Assembly: GCA_015056205.1 (NCBI GenBank)
Contig: SVGS01000014.1
Span: forward strand, 1-64,000
Reading direction: 5' to 3'
DNA length: 64,000 nt
Source: Clostridiales bacterium
GTDB lineage: Bacteria > Bacillota > Clostridia > Christensenellales > Aristaeellaceae
A program made the position numbers and the translations under genes. The notes below the pieces were generated by a model. That model was not told the DNA's origin and did not search any database. It saw only the letters and a program-made list of their open reading frames with translations. Below, in pieces: positions 17,023-24,778 of this stretch. The number at the start of each line of letters is the position of its first letter. Position 1 is the first letter of the stretch.

Positions 17023-17762
17023 GAGAGGGCTCCCTTCAGCGTTCGCTGCAGATAATGCTCCGCCAGGTCATAGACCGAGCGGCCGACGGCCTCCGCCTGG
17101 GAGGCGGCGGCGTTCACCGTGATATTCACCGGCGCCTGGACGAGGGAGGCCGGAGCGCCCGCGCCCGCGGCGGAGAGGGCGGGGGCGGCGGAGAGCAGGC
17201 CGGCGGCGGAGGCCGGGCGGCCGAGGACGCTCTCCCGGGCGGAAGCGGAAAGCTCCGAGAGCAGCCGGCGCAGCAGGGGCACCGCGATGGCCTCCTTCTG
17301 CACCGGGATGATATATTCCGTCTGGCCGTCCTCCGCCACCTCCGTGCGGGTACGGGTGGTAAAGCGGCCGCCGGCGGAGGCCATGATGCCGGAGGCGCCG
17401 GAGGCCACGCCGCCGCTGCGGCCGGAGGCGTCCGCGCCGGGGACCGACACCCGGGCGCTGAGCTTCAGGGTGGTGCCGGAATAGGCCGCCTGGATCGAGG
17501 CCAGGGCGGTGCTGGCCGCGGCGATCACCGCGGAGGCGTCCGCGGTCAGGCGGAGGTTCAGGGCGCCGGAGGCCTGAAGGGCGGTCAGGGCTTCGGCCGC
17601 CGTGGAGGAGAGCAGCGGCTTCAGGGAGGCGCGGGCCGCCGCGAAGGCCCGGGAAAGATCCTCCGCCAGGGCTTTGTTTTCCTTCAGGATCTCCTGCAGG
17701 CGGCCGACGCCGCTTTCATCCACCTCGACGCCGAAGGACGCCAGAAATTCCTGCATGGCCAT
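17019..17762 (-). CDS. Very short tape-measure-like protein, 247 aa
   Basis: It sits where the tape measure is expected, directly after the frameshifted chaperone. It begins with a helical segment (GRLQEILKENKALAEDLSRA), then a Gly/Ala/Ser-rich middle and a helical C-terminus (AVGRSVYDLAEHYLQRTL). Phage tape measures usually run to 500-1500 residues. At roughly 1.5 angstrom per residue this one would set a tail of only some tens of nanometres. It could instead be a remnant. AAAGGAG precedes the ATG. Confidence 0.55.
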   Translation of the reverse strand: MAMQEFLASFGVEVDESGVGRLQEILKENKALAEDLSRAFAAARASLKPLLSSTAAEALTALQASGALNLRLTADASAVIAAASTALASIQAAYSGTTLKLSARVSVPGADASGRSGGVASGASGIMASAGGRFTTRTRTEVAEDGQTEYIIPVQKEAIAVPLLRRLLSELSASARESVLGRPASAAGLLSAAPALSAAGAGAPASLVQAPVNITVNAAASQAEAVGRSVYDLAEHYLQRTLKGALS

Positions 17763-17775
17763 AGGGGTTCTCCTT

Positions 17776-18365
17776 TCAGCGCTCCGCGGCGCGGGCTTCG
17801 TTTTCGTTCCGGACCTGGATCAGCTCCGCCGCGTCCAGCAGATCGTCCAGGGTATAGGTGCCGTCCCAGAGCTCGTGCTGCCGCCAGAGCCCGGCGGCCA
17901 CCGGCAGAAACAGGAAGGCATCCAGGTTCGGCGCTTCCGCCGTCAGGAACCGGGCCGGGCGGGCGGCGAATCCGACCGGCTTCCGGCGAAAAAACCGTCC
18001 AGGCTCCAGACGATTTCCTTCAGGGTCAGGGAGAGGGCTCCCGCCGGATCATACTGCAGATCCGACCAGGACCATTCGCCCAGCTGCATGACCGGCTGCC
18101 AGCCCGCGTCCAGCAGCACCTCCGCCTGCTCCAGGCAGCGGACCATGAGGGCGCGGAGCTCCTCGTCCGAAAGGGAGGAAAAAAGAAGCTCCCCGAGATC
18201 CGGGGAGGGCGTGTCCGCGGCTCCGGGATCCGGGGAAGGATTCCGGTCCGCGCGGGCCAGCAGGCGCAGCAGGCAGGCTCCGGAAAGGGCGTCCAGCTTC
18301 CGCAGCCGGAAGGTAAAGGGTTTTCCGCCCACCGGGAGCTGCAGGGTTTTCGTAATCTGTCTCAT
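17776..18365 (-). CDS. Tail assembly chaperone with predicted -1 frameshift extension (XkdN-like)
   Basis: The zero frame runs 18365-17943 (140 aa, RQITKTLQLPVGGKPFTFRL...). Near its end the codons GGT TTT TTC form the slippery string T-TTT-TTC at 17994-17988. A -1 shift there opens a frame continuing with RRKPVGFAARPARFLTAE and LDAFLFLPVAAGLWRQ to a stop at 17776, giving about 196 aa. The extra frame has sensible protein composition and ends 14 bases before the tape-measure start. Programmed frameshifting between tail chaperone forms is well known in long-tailed phages. Confidence 0.75.
17988..17994 (-). promoter_or_regulatory. Predicted -1 ribosomal frameshift site
   Basis: The heptamer T-TTT-TTC, in the X-XXY-YYZ pattern, is in the zero frame of the tail chaperone, 43 bases before its stop. 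The -1 frame is then open for about 70 codons. Confidence 0.7.
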
Positions 18366-18375
18366 CATACACCTC

Positions 18376-18807
18376 CTACTGTTCCGTGATGCTTGCGGCC
18401 AGCAGGGTATAGGTCAGGTTGGTGGAGGAGCGGTCGAAGGTACGGTCCGGGATTTTCTGGGGCGTCACGCCGGTGCAGAGCAGGGTGAAGCCTCCCGCCT
18501 GGTCCGTGATCGTCAGCGTGGTCAGATGAAAGAAGTCCGGGCGGCCGGTGCCGCGCAGATAGCGGCACCATTTGCGCAGGAAGTCGTCCGCGATGGAATT
18601 CTGGGGCACCTCCAGGGTGATGATGCCGTTCTCCGCCTTCAGACGGTTGATGATGACCGTGCCGTCCGCCGTCATGGTATGGGCGGACAGATCCCCGGCA
18701 TAGGAGACGACCATGCGGCCGCGGCCGCAGAGGTGGAGATTGGCGGTTCCCACATAGGGATGATAAAGAACGGCTTTGGTATCGGCCAGGGAATAAACGT
18801 TGTACAT
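18376..18807 (-). CDS. Tail tube protein (XkdM-like)
   Basis: A 143-aa protein between sheath and chaperone, the invariant place of the tube gene in contractile phages. Strand-rich, with MVVSYAGDLSAHTMTADGTVIINRL and ITLEVPQNSIADDFLRKWCRYL, matching tube proteins that stack as hexamers. CAGGAGG precedes the ATG. Confidence 0.75.
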   Translation of the reverse strand: MYNVYSLADTKAVLYHPYVGTANLHLCGRGRMVVSYAGDLSAHTMTADGTVIINRLKAENGIITLEVPQNSIADDFLRKWCRYLRGTGRPDFFHLTTLTITDQAGGFTLLCTGVTPQKIPDRTFDRSSTNLTYTLLAASITEQ

Positions 18808-18833
18808 GGGCAGCCTCCTGAGAATGAACGGTT

Positions 18834-19958
18834 TCAGCCCTGCACCCGGACGGCGATGACGACCGATTCCAGGGAGCCGGCGAGGGTGAGGGCGACATGG
18901 ACCGGCATGGCCCGGCGGGCGGCCCGGTCCGCGTCGGACTGATCGTCGTAGGGATCTGCCCAGAGGGCGAAGCCGTTTTCCACCGGATCCCCCGCGGAGA
19001 GGGGGCCGGCGTCCGCGCCGCGCCAGGCGGCGGTGGCCAGCACGCCCATGGCGGTATAGCCGATCAGGACTGAGGAGAAGCGGTTGATGAACTGGGCGGA
19101 GGCGTCGTCCGTCTGGGGCAGGCGGTCCGGGTTCTCCGCCAGGAGCGCCACGGCCGCCTCCTGCAGATCCGAGACGATCCGGTCCAGATACAGCCGCTCA
19201 TCATAGCGGACGCCGCCGGACAGGCAGCCCGGCTCCAGCAGCCGGTGGGTATAGCCCCGGGTGAGATAGACATTGCAGGAAAGGTCCTTCAGGGTCCGGA
19301 CCTGGGAAGCGGTCAGATCCGAGGGGGCGATCCCGGCCACGGACTTGTAGCAGAGGGAAAAGGCCGTGTCCGGATGGGTCTGCTCCAGGCCCATGGCCGT
19401 GCCCAGCACCGCCCCGATATCGCTGACGGTTTCCGCGAAGAAAGCGAAGACCCGGCTCAGGGAGGCGGCCCTCAGGGCGGAGAGCAGGCCGCCGGGGGCC
19501 GCGGCTTCGGCGACGGAGCCGGTGACCGGAACGAAGAGGACCATGGGATGCTCCGCGGCCTCCACGGCCCGGGCCAGGGCGCAGAGGGCTTCCGGCGTTT
19601 CCTCCCCGGCGAGGCAGAGGCCGTAGAAGGCGGAGGTCCGCTCCAGCACCGCCTCCAGGGCTTCCGCCGGGGTCTCCGGTTCCGCGGGATAAAGGGAGCA
19701 GAGCAGCCGGGAGGGGGCCGGGGAGGCGCCGAAAACCTTCCGGGCGGTCTGAACGGGAACGGAATCCTCCGCGAAGCCGAGGGCGGCCAGCTCTTCGGCC
19801 GCCCGGGCGGCGGACTCGAAGGAGAGGAGCCGGAGCTCCTCCCGGAAAGCGGCCTCCGGCAGGGGGGCCAGCAGGAGCGGCGTATCGAAGACCGTCGGGG
19901 AAGCAGCCGCGGAGGAGGCCGTCACCGTGACATGGACAATGGGATCAATGGAAAGCAT
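18834..19958 (-). CDS. Contractile tail sheath protein (DUF3383-like)
   Basis: A 374-aa protein. The C-terminal half has the sheath-like order DLTASQVRTLKDLSCNVYLTRG, YDERLYLDRIVSDLQEAAVALL and ARRAMPVHVALTLAGSLESVVI. The presence of a sheath identifies a contractile (myophage-type) tail. Length is short for the family but normal for DUF3383-like sheaths. Confidence 0.75.
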   Translation of the reverse strand: MLSIDPIVHVTVTASSAAASPTVFDTPLLLAPLPEAAFREELRLLSFESAARAAEELAALGFAEDSVPVQTARKVFGASPAPSRLLCSLYPAEPETPAEALEAVLERTSAFYGLCLAGEETPEALCALARAVEAAEHPMVLFVPVTGSVAEAAAPGGLLSALRAASLSRVFAFFAETVSDIGAVLGTAMGLEQTHPDTAFSLCYKSVAGIAPSDLTASQVRTLKDLSCNVYLTRGYTHRLLEPGCLSGGVRYDERLYLDRIVSDLQEAAVALLAENPDRLPQTDDASAQFINRFSSVLIGYTAMGVLATAAWRGADAGPLSAGDPVENGFALWADPYDDQSDADRAARRAMPVHVALTLAGSLESVVIAVRVQG

Positions 19959-19980
19959 GCGTGTTTCCGCCTTTCATGTT

Positions 19981-20490
19981 TCACTCGTTTCGTTTGACCT
20001 CCCAGGAAAAGGCGCCGTACAGTTCGCCGGTGCGGAAGAGGGGCTTATTGAAGCCCTTGCCCGGGACCCGGACGCCCTTGCGGGCGGCGCGGTTATATAC
20101 CCAGCCGCCGGAGACGGTGACCGGGGCGTTCGGCGGGGAGACGCCCGCGTCGATATACGCGCGGATGCCGTCGGCGCCGGCCCGGCCGGCCGCCTCAAAC
20201 CCGGCGGCGACGCCGGCCTCCTCCCCGGAGAAGGCGGCTTCCGCGGCGCTGCGGAGAGCTTCCGCCATCGCCTGGCGGACCTCCGGCCGGGCCAGGGCGG
20301 GAGCAACCACCGGCCGGGGCGGAATGCGCATCAGCGGGGAACCGTGCTCCTGGATGGCGAGAACGCGGCGCAGCCGGGCGCCGGCGGAATCGGGAAGGCC
20401 GACCTCCACCCGGGTTTCCGACAGGGCTTTTACGGCCCGGAGCAGGGCCTCCGTCCGCCGGGCGTCCTCCTTTACGGTGAGCCGGATCAT
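19981..20490 (-). CDS. Phage neck/tail protein (HK97 gp10-like)
   Basis: A 169-aa protein; the ATG at 20490 overlaps the previous stop as ATGA after GGAGGA. It begins with RLTVKEDARRTEALLRAVKAL and includes RVLAIQEHGSPLMRIPPRPVVAPAL, the EYG/HGTPxIPPRPF-type signature of HK97-gp10 and virion-morphogenesis proteins. It probably sits at the head-tail joint. Confidence 0.65.
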   Translation of the reverse strand: MIRLTVKEDARRTEALLRAVKALSETRVEVGLPDSAGARLRRVLAIQEHGSPLMRIPPRPVVAPALARPEVRQAMAEALRSAAEAAFSGEEAGVAAGFEAAGRAGADGIRAYIDAGVSPPNAPVTVSGGWVYNRAARKGVRVPGKGFNKPLFRTGELYGAFSWEVKRNE

Positions 20491-20897
20491 CCGCCGGCTC
20501 CTTCCGGCGCTTCCGCTTCTTCTGTTTCTTCCGCATCCAGCCGGACGGCCAGGGCCCGGTACAGGCCGAAAGCGCTCCAGGGACGGACTTCCACCACCCG
20601 CCACGTTCCGCCCTGCACCCGGATCCGGTCCGCGGCGAGGAAGGAGCCGGCGGCGGGGCCGTTTTCCCCGGCGGAAAGGGAGGCGGTGGTATAGATCCGG
20701 ATCATTTCCTCCCGGGTTTCCTCGCCGGGGGAGAGGCGGAGGGCTTCCGCCGGGGCCGGGTGAACGCAGCCCACGACCGGAAAGGTGCGGGAGAGGGGAA
20801 GCAGGGAACCGTGGTCCCGTCGGTAGCTGGTGCGCTCCACCGTGAAGGGGACGGCGCCCAGATCGGGATCCAGCAGCGCTTCGCGCAGATCATTCAC
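20487..20897 (-). CDS. Phage connector-like protein, 136 aa
   Basis: The start is a GTG in a GTGA overlap after GGGAGGAAT; longer upstream frames lack a ribosome site. The protein begins VNDLREALLDPDLGAVPFTV and contains RIRVQGGTWRVVEVRPWSAFG. Position between the terminator-like protein and the gp10-like protein suggests a head-tail completion role. No firm family. Confidence 0.5.
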   Translation of the reverse strand: MNDLREALLDPDLGAVPFTVERTSYRRDHGSLLPLSRTFPVVGCVHPAPAEALRLSPGEETREEMIRIYTTASLSAGENGPAAGSFLAADRIRVQGGTWRVVEVRPWSAFGLYRALAVRLDAEETEEAEAPEGAGG

Positions 20898-21457
20898 GGG
20901 GATTCCTCCCTTCCGCGGGGGCTTCCGGAGGGGTGCAGAATCACCGCCGGCGCCTCCGAAAGGGGAGTCAGTGGGGAAAAGGAGGGGAGACGGAGCCGGA
21001 AGCGGAAGAAAACGGTCAGATCCGCCCGCTTCCGCCACAGGGAACCGGCCTCTTCGTGGAGGACGGTGGGGAGCGGTGGGGACGGAATCGGATAGACGCC
21101 CTGCCGGCGCAGCAGCGCCCGGGGCTCCTCCGGCCCGTCCAGGAACAGAAAGCAGCGGATGGTGTGGGCGTGCTCGACGCAGTGGGGCCCGTAGCAGACC
21201 ACCAGCAGCCGGAAGCCGGGAAAGGCCTCCGTGACCGGACGGCCGTTTTCCAGGCGGCAGGTCTGCCAGCAGTTTTCGCTGCCCGGGTCCTCCAGCAGGG
21301 CATAGCAGACCAGATCCCGGTCCCGGGGCAGGCGGGGGGCGTTTTCCGGATCCTGATAGGCGGGAACGATCAGCTCCGCGGCCTCGGGGCTGCCGGGATC
21401 CAGCCCCAGGCAGGCGGAAAGCACCCGAAAGAAAAGCATGGAAAAATCCTGAAACAT
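20894..21457 (-). CDS. Neck/tail terminator-like protein
   Basis: A 187-aa protein opening with MFQDFSMLFFRVLSACLGLD and holding AYQDPENAPRLPRDRDLVCYALL. Such openings and the ENAPRP motif resemble the LIC_12616/gp12-like neck terminator family. Its last 4 bases overlap the next gene. Confidence 0.55.
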   Translation of the reverse strand: MFQDFSMLFFRVLSACLGLDPGSPEAAELIVPAYQDPENAPRLPRDRDLVCYALLEDPGSENCWQTCRLENGRPVTEAFPGFRLLVVCYGPHCVEHAHTIRCFLFLDGPEEPRALLRRQGVYPIPSPPLPTVLHEEAGSLWRKRADLTVFFRFRLRLPSFSPLTPLSEAPAVILHPSGSPRGREESP

Positions 21458-21476
21458 CGATTGAAATCCCTCCGGT

Positions 21477-21881
21477 TCAGGGAATATAAAGGGGAGAGGC
21501 GTGCTGGCGGATCAGGGTCAGCAGCTGCAGCCCGAACCCGGTTTCCGACAGGTCGGCCAGGGCGGTGGAGGCGGAGGAGAGGGAATCGGAGGAGGCATAG
21601 GTGACCTGCACCTCGCCGACCTTCCGGGAGGCCACGGGGCGGCTGCTCCGGTTCCGCCCGGCGGAGGAGAGCAGGAGCAGGGAGGGCTCCGCGCCCTCCG
21701 GCGCCGCCGTGAAGGCATACAGGGTCAGCAGATGGGCCGCGAAAAGCCGGCGGGCCGGCTCCCGGTCCGCCCCGAAGTCCGCGAACCGCGCGTTGGCCCG
21801 GGAAAGGGCGTCCGCCAGCACCGCCGGGGGAAAAAGATGATCAAACTGGGGATAGAAAGCGAGAAAATCTTCCTGGGTCAT
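21477..21881 (-). CDS. Head-tail adaptor, DUF4054-like
   Basis: A 134-aa protein: LAFYPQFDHLFPPAVLADALSRAN, then RRLFAAHLLTLYAF and VGEVQVTYASSD, ending in LLTLIRQHASPLYIP. This is the layout of DUF4054/gp6-like adaptors that sit under the portal. CGGAGG precedes the ATG. It follows the terminator of the LRR gene, so it needs read-through or its own promoter. Confidence 0.7.
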   Translation of the reverse strand: MTQEDFLAFYPQFDHLFPPAVLADALSRANARFADFGADREPARRLFAAHLLTLYAFTAAPEGAEPSLLLLSSAGRNRSSRPVASRKVGEVQVTYASSDSLSSASTALADLSETGFGLQLLTLIRQHASPLYIP

Positions 21882-21903
21882 GGGGACCTCCGGGCATGAA
21901 AAA

Positions 21904-21929
21904 GCCCGGACCGTAAAGACGGCCCGGGC
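21904..21929 (-). terminator. Rho-independent terminator after the LRR gene
   Basis: Read leftward, GCCCGGGCCGT/ACGGTCCGGGC forms a long GC stem around CTTT and is followed by TTTTT. It closes the LRR gene as a separate transcription unit inside the late operon. Confidence 0.85.
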
Positions 21930-21965
21930 GGAACGATGACTCCGCTTTGCGGGGACAGGGGAAAA

Positions 21966-23363
21966 TTACCGGGTTTCGTAGGTCAGGCGAAGCGTCTGGC
22001 AGATCTCCTCCGCCTTGGAGCCGGCGGGAACGGAGAACACGGCTTCGGGACACTGGATAAAGGCGTCCGGCGCCATGACCGAGAGGCTTGCCGGGAGGGA
22101 GACGCGCCGCAGCGCCTGGCAGTACATGAAGGCCTCCTCCGCGATATGGGTGACGCCCTCGGGAATATCAATCTCCGTCAGGCCGGCGCACAGGCTGAAG
22201 GTATTCCGGTTAATCAGGGTCAGGGAGGCGGGCAGCTTCAGGGAGGTCAGGCCGATGCAGCCGTAGAAGGCGCTTTCGCCGATGACGGACACGTTGTCCG
22301 GAATCGTCAGCTCCGTCAGGCTGCGGCAGCCGTAGAAGGCGTCCCGCTCGATCTTGCTGAGGGTTTCCGGCAGCTCGAGATGCTGCAGGGATTCGGCGCC
22401 GTTAAAGGCGCTCTGGCCGATGACCGCCAGCTTCGGGGAAAGATGCACCTCCGTCAGGCTGCGGCAGTCGGCGAAGAGGCCGGCGTTCATGGAGGTGACC
22501 TTATCCGGCAGGGTGACGGCAGTCAGATTCCAGCAGCCCCGGAAGGCGTTGATACCGATCAGCTTCACATTGGCGCCCAGGGTGACGGAGGTCAGCCCCT
22601 TGCAGTTCCGGAACAGGCCGGTGGGCAGGGACTTGACGCTGTCCGGAAAGCTCATGCTTTCCAGGGCGCTGCAGCCGAAGAAGGCTTCCGATGCCAGGGA
22701 GGGATATTTCTCCGGCAGGTTAATCCCGCGCAGGCGCTCGCACAGATAGAAGGCCCGGCGCTCAATGGAGGTTACCGAGGCCGGAACCGTGACCGTCTTC
22801 AGGCGGGGATTGCCGTAGAACGCCATGGTGCTGACCGATTCCGTTCCCTCCGGAATATCGTAGGCGGTCGCGGTCAGGGAGGAGGGGTAGCTGATCAGGG
22901 CATGATCCGCCCGGTTGAACAGCACGTTGTCCTTCACCTCCAGCAGGGGGTGGTCCGCGGACACGTGAATGGCTTCCAGAGAATCGCAGCCGATGAAGGG
23001 GTTATAGCCGATTTCCCGCAGGGAGGAGGGGAAGGTGACGGACTCCAGGAAGGTGCTGTAGGCGAAGAGGCCCGACCCCATGCTGACGATGCCTTCCGAG
23101 AAGGTCACGTTGACCAGGTCGTTGTTCCAGGAGAAGGCGCCGTCCGCGATCATGGAGACCGGGTGCCCGTCCAGCTCGGCGGGAACCGTCAGATCCTCGT
23201 CGCTGCCGTAATACTTCGCCAGGCTGATGGTGCCGTCCGCCAGGGGCAGATAATCATAATCGCCGCTCACCTGATAAATCGTGGTATCCGCGGAAGCACC
23301 GAAGGAAGAAAAGGAAAACAGGAGACAAAGCAGAAGCCATGCCGCCGTCAGTCGGATTTTCAT
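21966..23363 (-). CDS. Secreted BspA-like leucine-rich-repeat protein
   Basis: A 465-aa protein with an N-terminal signal peptide (KIRLTAAWLLLCLLFSFSSF, cleavage near GASA). The rest is a run of LRR_5 (BspA/TpLRR) repeats of ~23 residues such as LTELTIPDNVSVIGESAFYG and LESVTFPSSLREIGYNPFIG. Such proteins bind host cells, mucus or other bacteria. ATG 23363 follows a G-rich site. It has its own sigma-A promoter and terminator and lies between capsid and adaptor genes, so it is an inserted moron rather than a structural gene. No anchor or sorting signal is visible. Confidence 0.85.
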   Translation of the reverse strand: MKIRLTAAWLLLCLLFSFSSFGASADTTIYQVSGDYDYLPLADGTISLAKYYGSDEDLTVPAELDGHPVSMIADGAFSWNNDLVNVTFSEGIVSMGSGLFAYSTFLESVTFPSSLREIGYNPFIGCDSLEAIHVSADHPLLEVKDNVLFNRADHALISYPSSLTATAYDIPEGTESVSTMAFYGNPRLKTVTVPASVTSIERRAFYLCERLRGINLPEKYPSLASEAFFGCSALESMSFPDSVKSLPTGLFRNCKGLTSVTLGANVKLIGINAFRGCWNLTAVTLPDKVTSMNAGLFADCRSLTEVHLSPKLAVIGQSAFNGAESLQHLELPETLSKIERDAFYGCRSLTELTIPDNVSVIGESAFYGCIGLTSLKLPASLTLINRNTFSLCAGLTEIDIPEGVTHIAEEAFMYCQALRRVSLPASLSVMAPDAFIQCPEAVFSVPAGSKAEEICQTLRLTYETR

Positions 23364-23398
23364 TCCATATTCCCCCCCATCATCGGTGTGCACCTATC

Positions 23399-23427
23399 AT
23401 CATAACCTTTTTTTACCTGATCGTCAA
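23399..23427 (-). promoter_or_regulatory. Sigma-A promoter of the LRR gene
   Basis: Read leftward: TTGACG, 17 bases, TATGAT. It lies about 35 bases before the LRR start, next to a partial hairpin (CCTGA...TCAGG plus A-rich stretch). Confidence 0.8.
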
Positions 23428-23435
23428 TTGAAAAA

Positions 23436-23840
23436 TCAGGTTTCGGGCGGGGCGCTTCCGGAAGAACGGTCCGGGGTTCCGGCGGGGAGCGCTTCGGGGT
23501 TCTTTCCGGAAGGCCGGTTCGGAGTTTGGGCGGGGAGCGCTTCGGGGTTCTTTCCGGAAGAACGCCGGGGAGCCGGGGAGCGGCGGGCCGCGCCGCCGGA
23601 TTTTTTGCCGTCGGCGCCCGTGTGCCGCAGGGGATCCTGCTCCAGGGCGCGGAGGGCTTGCTGATCCGGATGGACGGCCGCTTCCAGGGAGCCGTCCTCC
23701 ACCAGCAGGCGGAAGAGGGGATCGCCGCGGATGGCCTCCGGCGCCTCGACGAAGGTGAGGCGCCGGGAGGGCGTGACGGTGAACAGGGGGGCGCCGGTTT
23801 CGTCATGGAACTCGGCGCAGACTCGGGAGAGAATCAGCAT
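23436..23840 (-). CDS. Small phage protein with repeated SGKNPEALPA tail
   Basis: A 134-aa protein encoded right after the capsid. The N-terminal ~75 residues (SRVCAEFHDETGAPLFTVTP, AIRGDPLFRLLVEDGSLEAA) resemble the small conserved proteins that follow capsid genes in PBSX-like phages. The tail has two copies of SGKNPEALPA within a Pro/Ser-rich low-complexity region, encoded by near-identical DNA repeats, so length may vary between strains. AAAGGAG precedes the ATG. Confidence 0.5.
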   Translation of the reverse strand: MLILSRVCAEFHDETGAPLFTVTPSRRLTFVEAPEAIRGDPLFRLLVEDGSLEAAVHPDQQALRALEQDPLRHTGADGKKSGGAARRSPAPRRSSGKNPEALPAQTPNRPSGKNPEALPAGTPDRSSGSAPPET

Positions 23841-23904
23841 AATAAAAAAACTCCTTTTCGGTTGAGATCCCAGGCATTTGACATTTTCCGCAATGGGGAA
23901 TGTA

Positions 23905-23964
23905 TTCCCGCAACCTCAATTGTCGCAGAGGCGTTACAGCCGCCTCTGCTCTGTTTCGGTTGAG
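23905..23964. repeat. 60-bp dispersed repeat, copy 2
   Basis: It differs from copy 1 (15921-15980) at two positions only, and both changes fall in the loop of the internal GCAGAGG/CCTCTGC stem. It directly follows the capsid gene and abuts a hairpin that copies the capsid gene end. Confidence 0.85.
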
Positions 23965-24011
23965 ATCTGAGGTTTTAAAACTTCCCCCACAGGGGGTTAA
24001 AACCTCAGATC
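23964..24011 (-). other. Hairpin that copies the 3' end of the capsid gene
   Basis: Arms 23964-23978 and 23997-24011 are a perfect 15-bp inverted repeat (GATCTGAGGTTTTAA) around a CCCCC/GGGGG inner stem. The right arm includes the capsid stop codon. The design matches the hairpin at 15980-16027 although the sequence differs. Confidence 0.8.
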
Positions 24012-24685
24012 CCATCCATATACCTCACAGTCGTGGGATAGAGGAAGCGGACTTCGGAGAACTGGGCGGTGTAGGGGATTTTATAGCGCATTTCGCTGAA
24101 CTCGGTGCCCATGCGGCGGAGGGGCTGGGTCAGGTTGAAGCAGATGCGGTCCACCCGGTTCATGTAAACCACCATGCGGTCCCGGCCGCCGCTGCCAGCG
24201 CCCCGGCACCACTTGCAGGGGGAGATGATCAGATCGCCGCCCTGCTGGCGGGACAGGTTGTTTTCCAGCACGTAGGTCAGGATGCTGCGCTCGGAATCGT
24301 CGGAGACCTTCCGGGTCACCAGCTGGCCGAACTGCTCCACCGGCACCAGAATGTGGTTCGGCAGGGCGTCGGAGGAGCAGTCGTTGTCCGTCCAGACGTC
24401 GGAGATGATCTGGTTCACATCCCGCAGGATCTGGTCCGCGGTCTTGCCGGACCACTGGGTGTCCACCCCGCCGCCCGTGGCGGGCAGCGCCATGGTGCGG
24501 ATCACGTCCGGATTGTTGCACAGGCCGGTGGACTTCGTCTTTTCGAAGCCCCGGTAGACGTTCCGGTCGATCACCTTGTCGCAGTGCAGGCGGATGCCCT
24601 TATCCAGGAAGGTCTGGGGATCCCGGCCCACCTGCCTCATTTTTTCGCTCTCCATGACGGAGAACCCGGGAATGGCACGGTCGAT
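24005..24685 (-). pseudogene. Major capsid protein, C-terminal part (split gene)
   Basis: 226 residues beginning IDRAIPGFSVMESEKMRQVG and containing VIDRNVYRGF, STGLCNNPDV and LSRQQGGDLIISPCKWCRGA, the features of DUF2184-type HK97-fold capsid proteins. The N-terminal 109 codons lie 21 kb away at 45828-46154. The frame extends a further 17 codons upstream into element DNA by chance. Joining the halves at the shared AT gives an intact 335-codon gene. Confidence 0.8.
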
Positions 24686-24694
24686 ACAAGAAAA
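24676..24694. other. Left attachment junction (att core at 24684-24685)
   Basis: CACGGTCG-AT-ACAAG: left of the AT is capsid coding DNA, right of it is element DNA. Reuniting the outer halves gives the capsid site (leftward GAAATTG-AT-CGACCGTG). Reuniting the inner halves gives a site centred on TTGTATACAA. Confidence 0.75.
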
Positions 24695-24759
24695 CGATGC
24701 ACCCCACTCGCCTTTCTGGGGTGCAAATAGGTGCAAGACCTATCGAGTGGGGTGCATCG
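24695..24759. repeat. Inverted repeat at the left element end
   Basis: CGATGCACCCCACTCG at 24695-24710 is perfectly inverted at 24744-24759. Two further GGGGTGCA copies lie nearby (24718-24725, 24772-24779). Between the att core and the recombinase stop, this is a likely recombinase or accessory-protein binding region, or a transcription stop. Confidence 0.7.
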
Positions 24760-24778
24760 TGTGATCGTATGGGGTGCA

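Noticed and set aside
12961-19997. Several long rightward open frames rich in Gly, Ala and Arg
   Set aside because: They are antisense shadows of the GC-rich phage structural genes, which have ribosome sites, family motifs and conserved order.
23450-23560. Near-identical DNA repeats (GCTTCGGGGTTCTTTCCGG) as a mobile or regulatory repeat
   Set aside because: They lie in frame in the small phage protein and encode its repeated SGKNPEALPA tail.
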